64,000 nucleotides of DNA from Burkholderia diffusa (lineage in GTDB: Bacteria > Pseudomonadota > Gammaproteobacteria > Burkholderiales > Burkholderiaceae), in NCBI RefSeq assembly GCF_001718315.1, contig NZ_CP013362.1, positions 186,001-250,000 on the forward strand, given 5' to 3'. The notes under the pieces are model-generated. The model was not told the origin of the DNA. It saw only the letters and a program-made list of their open reading frames with translations, and did no database searches. Every line of letters starts with the position of its first letter. The first letter of the stretch is position 1. The position numbers and the translations under genes were made by a program. Positions 27,125 to 35,954 of this stretch are shown here, piece by piece.

Positions 27125-28375
27125 TTGCGAATTCCTCGTACCTTCAAGCGCTGGCTCGGCCTGCTGAGCGTCGCGGCCGCGACGGCCATGCTCGTGACCG
27201 CCTGCGGCGGCGGCGATGGCAACAACGGCGGCGGCGGCAGTGGTGGCGGCTCCAGCGTCTCCGACGGCAATACCGCGAACACGGCCGTGATTACGGTCGG
27301 CACCGGCGTCGCGCACGTGATCAACATCCCGACCGTCAACGTGAAGATCTGCGTGCCGGGCACGACGAACTGCCAGGTGGTCAACAACGTGCTTGTCGAT
27401 ACGGCATCGTACGGGCTGCGGCTGGTCAGCAGCGCGCTGTCGTCGGGCGTGTTGAACAACCTGCCGCAAACCACGACCGGCGGCGCGCCGGTGGCCGAGT
27501 GCGGCAAGTTCGTGTCGAGTTTCACATGGGGCTCGGTGCGTACCGTCGACCTGTCGATCGGCTCCGAGCAGGCGAGTTCGCTGCCGGTGCAGATCATCGG
27601 CGATCTCGGCACGAGCAACGTGCCGAGTTCATGCTCGAACAACGGCGCCCGAACGTCGGCCAACACGGCCAGCGACCTCGGCGCGAACGGCATTCTCGGC
27701 ATCGGGCCGGCGCCGGTCGATTGCGGCACGAGCTGCGCGACGTCGACGTCGGCGACGTCCAACAACTACTACGCGTGCCCGAACGGCAATTCGAGCTGCA
27801 CGGTAGCGCTGGTGCCGGTTGCGCAGCAGGTGGCCAACCCGGTCCATCGCTTCGCGACCGACAACAACGGCGTGATCGTGCAGATGCCGAACATCTCGAG
27901 CAGCGGGCAGAGTAGCGCGACCGGTTTGCTGACCTTCGGGATCAACACGCAGAGCAACAACGCGCTCGGCGCATCGACGGTGCTGACGTCGACGACGACC
28001 GGCGACGTCGATGCGACGTTCCTCGGTGGCAGCGTGACCGCGTTCTTCGATACGGGTTCGAACGCGTACTTCTTCAACGATTCGTCGCAGAAGACCTGCT
28101 CGACCAACACGCAGTTCTACTGCCCGTCGTCGACGACCACCTATACGGCGACGCTGACCGGCAAGAACGGTGTGTCGGGCGGCGTGTCGATGCCGGTTGC
28201 GAACGCCGATGCGCTGTTCGCGAATTCGTCCACGTTCGCGTTCAACGACATCGCCGGCCCGTTCGGCGCGGCCGGCTGGCTCGATATCGGCATGACGCAC
28301 TTCTACGGCAAGACGATCTACTTCGGGATGGACCGGACCGGCAGCGGTGGCGCGCAGCCTTACGTCGCGTTCTGA
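27125..28375 (+). CDS. DUF3443-family lipoprotein with pepsin-like aspartic protease signatures
   Basis: 416 residues. A TTG start at 27125 is preceded by GGGAG; a signal peptide ends in the lipobox VTAC (Cys27), then a Gly/Ser/Asn linker. DUF3443 has no assigned function. Several short motifs occur in the order found in pepsin-type aspartic proteases: NVLVDTASYGLRL (Asp92), NGILGIG (188-194, compare pepsin DGILGLG), GLLTFGIN (267-274, compare GELTFGG) and AFFDTGSNAYFF (Asp309), with a final strand KTIYFGMDR. Asp92 and Asp309 would be the catalytic pair. The first motif has Ala where most peptidases have Gly. Several Cys pairs suggest disulfides. It ends at a strong terminator. Confidence 0.82.
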   Translation: MRIPRTFKRWLGLLSVAAATAMLVTACGGGDGNNGGGGSGGGSSVSDGNTANTAVITVGTGVAHVINIPTVNVKICVPGTTNCQVVNNVLVDTASYGLRLVSSALSSGVLNNLPQTTTGGAPVAECGKFVSSFTWGSVRTVDLSIGSEQASSLPVQIIGDLGTSNVPSSCSNNGARTSANTASDLGANGILGIGPAPVDCGTSCATSTSATSNNYYACPNGNSSCTVALVPVAQQVANPVHRFATDNNGVIVQMPNISSSGQSSATGLLTFGINTQSNNALGASTVLTSTTTGDVDATFLGGSVTAFFDTGSNAYFFNDSSQKTCSTNTQFYCPSSTTTYTATLTGKNGVSGGVSMPVANADALFANSSTFAFNDIAGPFGAAGWLDIGMTHFYGKTIYFGMDRTGSGGAQPYVAF

Positions 28376-28400
28376 TCGCGCGCGAACGGCGGCAGCAGAA

Positions 28401-28430
28401 AAGGGGGCGGGCGATCGCCCCCTTTTTTTT
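28401..28430 (+). terminator. Terminator of the DUF2844-DUF3443 pair
   Basis: AAGGGGGCG (28401-28409) pairs with CGCCCCCTT (28416-28424) and is followed by an unbroken T tract. It lies 26 bp past the DUF3443 stop, confirming the two-gene unit ends here. Confidence 0.9.
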
Positions 28431-28540
28431 TGCCTTGCCGGCGGCGACGCACTACGCGCCGGGCGGCCGCGCCGTGCCGGCACAGCGCCTACGATAGAAG
28501 ACCGGCACCGGTGCCGGCACGACATCGAGGAGACAGCGCC

Positions 28541-29038
28541 ATGAGCCAGCGTATTCAACGCATCACGCCGTTTCTGTGGTTCGACCACGACGCAGAGGCG
28601 GCCGCCCGCTTCTACGTGTCGGTATTCGACGACGCGCGCATCCTGCACGTCGCCCGCTACGGCAAGTCCGGCGCGCAGGCGTCCGGGCAAGCGGAGGGCG
28701 CGGTGATGACGGTGTCGTTCGAACTGGACGGGCAGGCGTTTCTCGCGCTGAACGGCGGCCCGGCGTTTCCGCTCACGCCGGCCGTGTCGTTCGTCGTCAA
28801 CTGCCGCGACCAGCAGGAGATCGACCGTTACTGGGCGGCCCTGACCGAAGGCGGCGACGAGCGCGCGCAGCAGTGCGGCTGGCTGCGCGACCGCTTCGGC
28901 GTGTCGTGGCAGGTGGTGCCCGTACAGATGCCCGAACTGATGGCGGGCGATCCGGCACGCGCCGAGCGCGTGATGGCGCAGGTGATGAAGATGAAGAAGC
29001 TCGATCTCCACGTGCTGGAGCAGGCGGCGGCAGGCTAG
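28541..29038 (+). CDS. VOC-superfamily protein (PhnB/glyoxalase-like)
   Basis: 165 residues (MSQRIQRITPFLWFDHDAEA). The pattern of N-terminal FYVSVFDDARI, central GQAFLALNGGPAFPLTPAVS and C-terminal CGWLRDRFGVSWQVVP is that of PhnB-type vicinal-oxygen-chelate proteins, sometimes labelled 3-demethylubiquinone-9 methyltransferase-like. Two beta-alpha-beta-beta-beta modules should form one metal or ligand pocket; the substrate is unknown. GAGG stands before the ATG at 28541. It is a single gene between two terminators or gaps. Confidence 0.85.
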   Translation: MSQRIQRITPFLWFDHDAEAAARFYVSVFDDARILHVARYGKSGAQASGQAEGAVMTVSFELDGQAFLALNGGPAFPLTPAVSFVVNCRDQQEIDRYWAALTEGGDERAQQCGWLRDRFGVSWQVVPVQMPELMAGDPARAERVMAQVMKMKKLDLHVLEQAAAG

Positions 29039-29400
29039 CGCGAACGCCGGCCGGGCCACGCCGATTTCGACGTGCGCATGCGACGCCCGGCGTTATTCCC
29101 GGTCGGCCGGTAAATGCGCGCCAAACGATCGATTCGATTATCGATCGCGGCGCGTTTCATGCTGGTGTAATCACTCTATGGATTATGTGCGTCTGATTTC
29201 TGTCAGCGCATCGCGATTATAAAAATGACGTGACATACCCGCAGGCGATGCGGCATGCAGCCGCTGAAGCCGCTCCAGTTCTGCGAGAGCCTGCGTGCGA
29301 ACCGGCCGGTGCGCGAAAAGGGATGCAATGCCCGGAAATTCAAATTTATAATGCCCGCGTTGTTTCCGGTGTCGCCGATATAAAACATGAGGGCAATAAA
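29039..29400. other. Intergenic region before the DUF805 gene, with inverted repeat
   Basis: 362 bp without a gene I can support; an in-frame upstream extension of the next gene to 29230 exists but lacks the family start. The inverted repeat CGATCGA/TCGATCG at 29126-29132 and 29141-29147 flanks TTCGATTA. The section 29140-29400 is clearly more AT-rich than its surroundings. Confidence 0.45.
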
Positions 29401-29781
29401 ATGAATTTCACCGAGGCTGTGCGTTCCGCACTCAATCAATACGCGAAATTCGAGGGCCGCGCGCGCCGTGCCGAATACTGGTATTTCGCGCTGCTTACCG
29501 GCGTGGTGTCGATCGTCTGCCAGGTGATTACCATGGCCGGGCGCGATGCGAGCGCGCTGTCGCTGCTGCTGATGATCGTCGCGGCCGTCGTGTCGCTTGC
29601 GCTGGTGCTGCCGAGCCTCGCGGTCACCGTGCGCCGCCTGCACGATACGGGCCGTTCCGGCTGGTTCCTGCTGGTCGGGTTCGTTCCGGTCGTCGGCGGG
29701 ATCCTGCTGCTCGTGTGGATGTGCTCGCGCGGCACCAATGGCCCGAACCGTTTCGGCCTGGATCCGATTCCGGCGATCTGA
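29401..29781 (+). CDS. DUF805-family inner-membrane protein
   Basis: 126 residues. The DUF805 pattern is clear: NQYAKFEGRARRAEYWYFAL before the first membrane helix, three further hydrophobic segments, and RRLHDTGRSGWFLL followed by CSRGTNGPNRFG near the C terminus. These YhaH/YhaI-type proteins are small inner-membrane proteins of unknown function. The ATG at 29401 was chosen because FTEAVRSALNQY is the usual family start. It stands alone before flhB on the same strand but 296 bp away, so it need not belong to the flagellar operon. Confidence 0.88.
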   Translation: MNFTEAVRSALNQYAKFEGRARRAEYWYFALLTGVVSIVCQVITMAGRDASALSLLLMIVAAVVSLALVLPSLAVTVRRLHDTGRSGWFLLVGFVPVVGGILLLVWMCSRGTNGPNRFGLDPIPAI

Positions 29782-30077
29782 GCGCCGCCCGCCCCGACGC
29801 GCGACGCCGTCGCGCCGGGGCGGGCAGACGATCGCTTCACGCTGCCTCGATTCCCCGCTTTACCTCTTCATCCGCTTCACCGCGCCGTCGTCCGAACGCG
29901 GTTACCGACGCCTCCCGGCGCGCCGCGCCTGCCCGCGACCGCCCGCCGCACCGGCTCGCCCGATTCACAGAAATACCCCCCTTTCCCGGCTTTGCTCGAC
30001 CGATCGGCGTTTGACGCGCGCATGAATAATCGGTGTCACTGGAAAGCGGCATTCCGCCGTACCCGACTGGAGGCCCC

Positions 30078-31277
30078 GTGGCAGACGAGAGCGATCTCGA
30101 CAGAACCGAAGCCGCCACTCCGAGGCGCCGCGAGAAGGCGCGCGAGGAGGGGCAGGTCGCGCGTTCGCGCGAACTGGCTTCGTTCGCGCTGCTCGCGGCC
30201 GGGTTTTACGGCGCGTGGCTGCTCGCGGGTCCGTCGGGCGCCCATCTCCAGACGATGCTGCGCGGCGCGTTCGCGTTCGACCGCGCGACCGCGTTCGACA
30301 CGCACCGGATGCTGTCGGCGGCCGGCAGCGCGAGCGTCGAAGGTCTCGCCGCGCTGCTGCCGATCCTCGCGCTCACCGGGCTGGCTGCGCTGGTCGCGCC
30401 AATGGCGCTCGGCGGCTGGCTGATCTCGCAGAAGACCTTCGAGCTCAAGTTCGACCGCCTGAACCCGATCGCGGGCCTCGGCCGGATGTTCTCGATCCAG
30501 GGGCCGATCCAGCTCGGGATGTCGCTCGCGAAGACGATCGTCGTCGGCGGGATCGGCGGGATCGCGATCTGGCGCAGCAAGGACGAGCTGCTCGGCCTCG
30601 CGACCCAGCCGCTCGGCTCGGCGCTTGCCGATGCGATGCACCTGGTCGCCGTGTGCTGCGGCACGACGGTCGCCGGGATGCTGGTGGTCGCCGCGCTCGA
30701 CGTGCCTTACCAACTCTGGCAGTACAACAAGAAGTTGCGCATGACGAAGGAAGAAGTGAAGCGCGAGCATCGCGAGAACGAAGGCGATCCGCACGTGAAG
30801 GGCCGTATCCGCCAGCAGCAGCGCGCGATCGCGCGGCGCCGGATGATGGCCGCCGTGCCGAAGGCCGACGTGGTCGTCACGAACCCGACGCACTTCGCCG
30901 TCGCGCTGCAGTACACGGACGGCGAGATGCGCGCGCCGAAGGTCGTCGCGAAGGGCGTGAACCTCGTCGCCGCGCGCATTCGCGAACTTGCGGCCGAGCA
31001 CAACGTACCGCTGCTCGAGGCGCCGCCGCTCGCGCGTGCGCTGTATCACAACGTCGAACTCGAACGCGAGATTCCGGGCTCGCTGTATTCGGCCGTCGCG
31101 GAAGTGCTCGCGTGGGTCTACCAGCTGCGGCGCTTCCGTTCGGAAGGCGGCGCCTTCCCGGCCGCACCGGTCGATCTCGACGTGCCGGCCGAACTCGACA
31201 AGGGGTCGTCGGTCGCCACCGACGACGAGCGTGAGGAAGCCGAAGACACGCTCGGCAAGCAAGGAAACGCAGCATGA
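30078..31277 (+). CDS. flhB: Flagellar export protein FlhB
   Basis: 399 residues with a GTG start at 30078 behind GGAGG; upstream open codons do not match the family. The N terminus DLDRTEAATPRRREKAREEG is canonical. Four transmembrane helices follow (~30-50, ~88-112, ~145-165, ~185-208). The autocleavage site NPTH is at residues 269-272, the same numbering as in Salmonella, and the cytoplasmic domain continues to an acidic tail. FlhB is the substrate-specificity switch of the flagellar type III export gate. It starts the flhB-flhA-flhF-flhG-fliA chain; its stop overlaps flhA (ATGA). I see no convincing promoter in the 296 bp upstream. Confidence 0.97.
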   Translation: MADESDLDRTEAATPRRREKAREEGQVARSRELASFALLAAGFYGAWLLAGPSGAHLQTMLRGAFAFDRATAFDTHRMLSAAGSASVEGLAALLPILALTGLAALVAPMALGGWLISQKTFELKFDRLNPIAGLGRMFSIQGPIQLGMSLAKTIVVGGIGGIAIWRSKDELLGLATQPLGSALADAMHLVAVCCGTTVAGMLVVAALDVPYQLWQYNKKLRMTKEEVKREHRENEGDPHVKGRIRQQQRAIARRRMMAAVPKADVVVTNPTHFAVALQYTDGEMRAPKVVAKGVNLVAARIRELAAEHNVPLLEAPPLARALYHNVELEREIPGSLYSAVAEVLAWVYQLRRFRSEGGAFPAAPVDLDVPAELDKGSSVATDDEREEAEDTLGKQGNAA

Positions 31278-33376
31278 GCACCCCGACCACCGGCCTGTTC
31301 GCCAAGCGCCAGAATCCGTTCGCCGGCACCAACCTGCGCGCGCTCGCGGGCCCGATCCTCATCTGCATGATCCTGGGGATGATGATCCTGCCGCTGCCGC
31401 CGCTGCTGCTGGATCTGCTGTTCACGTTCAACATCGCGCTGTCGGTGATGGTGCTGCTCGTCAGCATGTACACGATGAAGCCGCTCGACTTCGCGGCGTT
31501 CCCGAGCGTGCTGCTGTTCTCGACGCTCTTGCGCCTGTCGCTGAACGTCGCGTCGACGCGCGTCGTGCTGCTCGAAGGCCACACCGGCCCCGACGCGGCC
31601 GGCCAGGTGATCGAGGCGTTCGGCCACTTCCTCGTCGGCGGCAACTTCGCGGTCGGCATCGTCGTGTTCGTGATCCTGATGATCATCAACTTCATGGTGA
31701 TCACGAAGGGCGCGGGGCGGATCGCGGAAGTGTCCGCGCGCTTCACGCTCGATGCGATGCCCGGCAAGCAGATGGCGATCGACGCCGACCTGAACGCGGG
31801 CCTCATCAACGAAGAGCAGGCCCGCAAGCGGCGCCTCGCCGTGTCGCAGGAAGCCGAGTTCTACGGGTCGATGGACGGCGCGTCGAAGTTCGTGCGCGGC
31901 GACGCGATCGCGGGCCTGATCATCATGGCGATCAACGTGATCGGCGGGCTGATTGTCGGGATGGTGCAGCACGACATGTCGTTCGCCGCGGCCGGCACCA
32001 ACTACACGCTGCTGACGATCGGCGACGGCCTCGTCGCGCAGATCCCGTCGCTCGTGATCTCGACGGCCGCCGGCGTGATCGTGTCGCGCGTCGCGACCGA
32101 CGAGGACATCGGCACGCAGATCACCGGCCAGCTGTTCACGAACCCGCGCGTGCTGACGATCACCGGCGCGATCATCGTGCTGATGGGCCTGATCCCGGGC
32201 ATGCCGCACTTCGCGTTCCTCGCGCTCGGCGGCGGTGCGATCTGGCTGGCCCGCACGCAGACCCGCCGCGCGGCGGCCCGCGTGGCGGCCGGCGACGTGA
32301 CCGAGATCGCACCGCCCGCCGCACTGCCGGGCGACAGCCACGAGGCGACCTGGGACGACGTGCAGCTGATCGATCCGCTCGGCCTCGAAGTCGGCTACCG
32401 GCTGATTCCGCTCGTCGACAAGAACAGCGACGGCGAGCTGCTCAAGCGCATCAAGAGCATCCGCAAGAAATTCGCTCAGGAGATCGGCTTCCTGCCGCCG
32501 GTGATCCACATCCGCGACAACCTCGAGCTGCGGCCGAACGCGTACCGGATTGCGCTGAAGGGCGTCGAGATCGGCGCGGGCGAAGTGTTCCCGGGCCAGT
32601 GGCTCGCGATCAACCCGGGCCAGGTGACGGCCGCGCTGCCGGGCGCCATGACGCAGGATCCTGCGTTCGGGCTGCCCGCCGTGTGGATCGACGTCGCGAT
32701 GCGCGAGCAGGCGCAGGTGTACGGCTACACGGTCGTCGATGCGAGCACGGTCGTCGCGACGCATCTGAACCATCTGGTCGTCCAGCACGCGGCCGAACTG
32801 CTCGGCCGCCAGGAAGTGCAGGCGCTGGTCGAGCGCACCGGCAAGGACGCGCCGTCGCTCGTCGAGGATCTCGTGCCGAAGACGATCTCGCTGACGACGC
32901 TGCAGAAAGTGCTGCAGAACCTGCTCGAGGAAGGCGTGCCGATTCGCGACATGCGCACGATCCTCGAAGCCGTGTCCGAACACGCCGGCCGCGGCGACGC
33001 GTACGAGATCACCGCCGCGGTGCGGCTGTCGCTCGGTCGCGCGATCACGCAGCAGTGGTATCCGGGCTCGGGCGAGATGCAGGTGATGGGCCTCGATTCG
33101 AATCTCGAGCGCGTGCTGTCGCAGGCGCTCGCCACCGGCGCGAACCCGGGCCTCGAGCCCGGTCTCGCGCACAACCTTCTGACCGGCACGCAACAGGCGA
33201 TGCTGCGTCAACAGAATCTCGGGCTGCCGCCGGTGCTGCTGGTGCAGCACGCGCTGCGCGCGATGCTCGCGCGTTTCCTGCGCCGCAGCCTGCCGCAACT
33301 GAAAGTGCTGTCGTATGCCGAAGTGCCGGACACGCGCACGATCAAAGTCGTTAACGTCATCGGGGGTTCCGCTTGA
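31274..33376 (+). CDS. flhA: Flagellar export gate protein FlhA
   Basis: 700 residues. The N-terminal half has eight membrane helices with the FHIPEP-family signature stretch FPSVLLFSTLLRLSLNVAST and charged cytoplasmic loops (TKGAGRIAEVSARFTLDAMP). The C-terminal half (~330-700) is the four-subdomain cytoplasmic ring that binds chaperone-substrate complexes such as FliT-FliD. Its ATG overlaps the flhB stop, and its own stop overlaps the flhF start. Length is standard (Salmonella 692). Confidence 0.98.
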   Translation: MSTPTTGLFAKRQNPFAGTNLRALAGPILICMILGMMILPLPPLLLDLLFTFNIALSVMVLLVSMYTMKPLDFAAFPSVLLFSTLLRLSLNVASTRVVLLEGHTGPDAAGQVIEAFGHFLVGGNFAVGIVVFVILMIINFMVITKGAGRIAEVSARFTLDAMPGKQMAIDADLNAGLINEEQARKRRLAVSQEAEFYGSMDGASKFVRGDAIAGLIIMAINVIGGLIVGMVQHDMSFAAAGTNYTLLTIGDGLVAQIPSLVISTAAGVIVSRVATDEDIGTQITGQLFTNPRVLTITGAIIVLMGLIPGMPHFAFLALGGGAIWLARTQTRRAAARVAAGDVTEIAPPAALPGDSHEATWDDVQLIDPLGLEVGYRLIPLVDKNSDGELLKRIKSIRKKFAQEIGFLPPVIHIRDNLELRPNAYRIALKGVEIGAGEVFPGQWLAINPGQVTAALPGAMTQDPAFGLPAVWIDVAMREQAQVYGYTVVDASTVVATHLNHLVVQHAAELLGRQEVQALVERTGKDAPSLVEDLVPKTISLTTLQKVLQNLLEEGVPIRDMRTILEAVSEHAGRGDAYEITAAVRLSLGRAITQQWYPGSGEMQVMGLDSNLERVLSQALATGANPGLEPGLAHNLLTGTQQAMLRQQNLGLPPVLLVQHALRAMLARFLRRSLPQLKVLSYAEVPDTRTIKVVNVIGGSA

Positions 33377-35130
33377 ACATTCGCAAATTCACCGGCGCGA
33401 CCAGCCGCGACGCGCTTCGCCTCGTGCGCGAGGCACTCGGGGCCGACGCCGTCGTGCTGTCGAACCGCACGCTCGATGACGGCAGCGTCGAAATCGTCGC
33501 ACTCGCCGACTCGGATCTCGCCGCGGTCGCACCGCCGGCTGCCCGGACGCGCACCGTCGCGCCGCGCGCGCCGGAATCCGTGCCGGCAGCGGCCGTCCCG
33601 GGCATCGTGTCGCGCCCGGGTGCAGCGTTCGCGCGCCCGGCCGTCAATCCGTATGCGGCGGGCGAAGGCGGCCTGCCGGATGTGTTCTCGTCGGTGTTCG
33701 GCGCGAGCGCCGAAGCGACCGCGCCGGCAGCTCAACCGGCCGGTTTCGACGCCGACGCGCACGCAGCGGACGCGGCATCGCCGTCGTCGGCTGTGTCCGC
33801 CGCCGCAGCCGACGCAGCGGCGGCCGCGTCCGAACCCGCGCCGTGGCTCGTCGAGCACGCGAAGCGCCTCACCCAGCAGCGCGAAGCGCTGATGGCCCGC
33901 GCGCAGGCCGCCCCGGCCGCACCGCAATCGCCGGCCCGTGCGCAGCAGGACGCCGCACCGGCGACGCCGGCCGGCTGGGCGCGCGACATCGTGCGCGACG
34001 CCGAACGCCGGATGCCGTCCGCTGGCGCTGCCACGCTTCGCCAGGGCGAAGCGAGCGCGGCGAAGCCGGTCGAACGCGCGCGCCTGTCCGCGGAAGCGGC
34101 GGCCGCGGTGGCCGACGCGGTGAAGACGCGCATCGAGAGCATCGTCAACGACACCGTGATGCACGAGCTCGGCGCGATGCGCGGGATGATGGAAGAGCAG
34201 TTCGACAGCCTGATGTGGCACGACCGCCAGCGCCGCAGCCCGGTGCACGGCGCGCTGACCAAACATTTGTTCTCGGCCGGCTTCTCCGCGCAACTGGTGC
34301 GGATGCTGGTCGACAACCTGCCGTCCGGTGACGGCGCGCAAACCTTCGAGCAGGCCGCCGAATGGGCGCAGTCGGTGCTCGCGGCGAACCTGCCGGTGCT
34401 CGAGAGCGAAGACGCGCTGATGGAGCGCGGCGGCGTGTTCGCGCTGATGGGGCCCACGGGGGTCGGCAAGACGACGACCACCGCGAAGCTCGCCGCGCGC
34501 TGCGTGATGCGCTTCGGCGCGAGCAAGGTCGCACTCCTGACCACCGACAGCTACCGGATCGGCGGCCACGAGCAACTGCGCATCTTCGGCAAGATCCTCG
34601 GCGTGCCCGTGCACGCGGTGAAGGACGCGGGCGACCTCGAGCTCGCGCTGTCCGAGCTGCGCAACAAGCACATCGTGCTGATCGACACGATCGGCATGAG
34701 CCAGCGCGACCGCGCGCTGTCCGACCAGATCGCGATGCTGCACGGTGCGAACGCACCGGTCCAGCGCCTGTTGCTGCTCAACGCGACGAGCCACGGCGAC
34801 ACGCTCAACGAGGTCGTCCAGGCTTACCGCAGCGCGGCCGAATATCCCGATCTGGCCGGCTGCATCCTGACCAAGCTCGACGAGGCGACTCACCTCGGCG
34901 GCGTGCTCGACACGGTGATCCGCTACAAGCTGCCGGTCCATTACGTGTCGACCGGCCAGAAGGTGCCGGAGAACCTGTACGTCGCATCGACCCGGTTCCT
35001 GCTGAAGAGCGCGTTCTGTGTGCCGCGCGACGGCTCGCCCTTCGTGCCGCAGGACGAGGACATGCCGACGCTGCTTTCCGCTCTGACCGCACGTTCCACC
35101 GCCGAGCTGCACGAGGTGCGATTTGGATAA
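33373..35130 (+). CDS. flhF: Flagellar SRP-like GTPase FlhF
   Basis: 585 residues with a TTG start overlapping the flhA stop. The N-terminal B domain MNIRKFTGATSRDALRLV is followed by a long Ala/Pro-rich region (~60-220), an N domain (~250-340) and the G domain with G1 GPTGVGKTTTTAKLA, TTDSYRIGGHEQL, the G3-like DTIGMSQRD and TKLDEATHLGG. FlhF sets flagellar position and number with FlhG. It is longer than most FlhF proteins (~370-450 aa), because of the low-complexity insert. The G3 motif reads DTIG where SRP GTPases have DTAG. It overlaps flhG by 8 bp. Confidence 0.95.
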   Translation: MNIRKFTGATSRDALRLVREALGADAVVLSNRTLDDGSVEIVALADSDLAAVAPPAARTRTVAPRAPESVPAAAVPGIVSRPGAAFARPAVNPYAAGEGGLPDVFSSVFGASAEATAPAAQPAGFDADAHAADAASPSSAVSAAAADAAAAASEPAPWLVEHAKRLTQQREALMARAQAAPAAPQSPARAQQDAAPATPAGWARDIVRDAERRMPSAGAATLRQGEASAAKPVERARLSAEAAAAVADAVKTRIESIVNDTVMHELGAMRGMMEEQFDSLMWHDRQRRSPVHGALTKHLFSAGFSAQLVRMLVDNLPSGDGAQTFEQAAEWAQSVLAANLPVLESEDALMERGGVFALMGPTGVGKTTTTAKLAARCVMRFGASKVALLTTDSYRIGGHEQLRIFGKILGVPVHAVKDAGDLELALSELRNKHIVLIDTIGMSQRDRALSDQIAMLHGANAPVQRLLLLNATSHGDTLNEVVQAYRSAAEYPDLAGCILTKLDEATHLGGVLDTVIRYKLPVHYVSTGQKVPENLYVASTRFLLKSAFCVPRDGSPFVPQDEDMPTLLSALTARSTAELHEVRFG

Positions 35131-35932
35131 ACCGATCATCGACCAGGCCGAAGGGCTGCGGCGCCTGCTGGCCGGGCGCGCGTCGCGCATCGTCGCGGTG
35201 ACGGGCGGGCCGGCCGGGGTCGGCTGCACGACGACCGTCGTGAACGTCGCGGCCGCGCTGGCCGCGCTCGGCAAGGACGTGCTCGTCGTCGACGAGCGCG
35301 CCGACGTGCATTCGGCCGCGGCGACGCTCGCGGGCGCGTGGCTGCGCGACGGCGAACGCACGCGCGTCGCCGCCGGGTTCGGCCTGTGCGCGGCCCCGCG
35401 GGACGGTTACAGCGATTCGCAATTGAGCGACTTCATCGACGGCCAGGCGGACATCGTTCTGGTCGACGCGCAGCTCGGTGCCGACGGCACGTTCTCCCCG
35501 CTCGCGCGCGAGGCGCACGACGTGCTGATCGTCACGCGGGTCGCCGCGCAGGCGATCACCGAGGCGTACGCATGCATGAAGCGCCTGCATTTCGCGCACG
35601 CGGTCGCGCAGTTCCGCGTGCTGACCAATCACGTCGGCAGCCATGCCGACGCCAGGACCGCATTCGACAACCTCGCGGGCGTCGCGAGCCGCTACCTGAC
35701 GGTGTCGATCGCCGACGCCGGCTGCGTGAGCGCCGATCCGCTCGTCGAGCATGCGCGCGACCTGATGCATACCGCGGTCGACGCGTTCCCGTCGTCGGCC
35801 GCCGCGCGCGATTACCGGCAGCTTGCCGCCGACCTGCTGTACTGGCCGATGCGCCCGCGCTCGGGCGCCGGCCGTGCCGTGCATGCGGGCGGCAAGCCGT
35901 CGTACGAGGCGGGTGCGGCACACGCCGCGTGA
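35123..35932 (+). CDS. flhG: FlhG (FleN/YlxH) flagellar number regulator with degenerate P-loop
   Basis: 269 residues with a TTG start overlapping the flhF stop by 8 bp. The N terminus contains DQAEGLRRLL, matching the DQAxxLR helix by which FlhG stimulates FlhF GTPase. The following ParA/MinD fold is recognisable (RIVAVTGG, VLVVDE at ~52-57, DIVLVDAQLG). However, the deviant Walker A motif, normally GGKGGVGKT, here reads GGPAGVGCT: Pro30 replaces the signature Lys and Cys35 the P-loop Lys. ATP binding and hydrolysis as in other MinD-like proteins are therefore doubtful (inference). The frame is intact on both sides. FlhG limits flagellar number with FlhF. Confidence 0.92.
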   Translation: MDKPIIDQAEGLRRLLAGRASRIVAVTGGPAGVGCTTTVVNVAAALAALGKDVLVVDERADVHSAAATLAGAWLRDGERTRVAAGFGLCAAPRDGYSDSQLSDFIDGQADIVLVDAQLGADGTFSPLAREAHDVLIVTRVAAQAITEAYACMKRLHFAHAVAQFRVLTNHVGSHADARTAFDNLAGVASRYLTVSIADAGCVSADPLVEHARDLMHTAVDAFPSSAAARDYRQLAADLLYWPMRPRSGAGRAVHAGGKPSYEAGAAHAA

Positions 35933-35954
35933 GCGCCACCGGAAGGAGAGAGCC

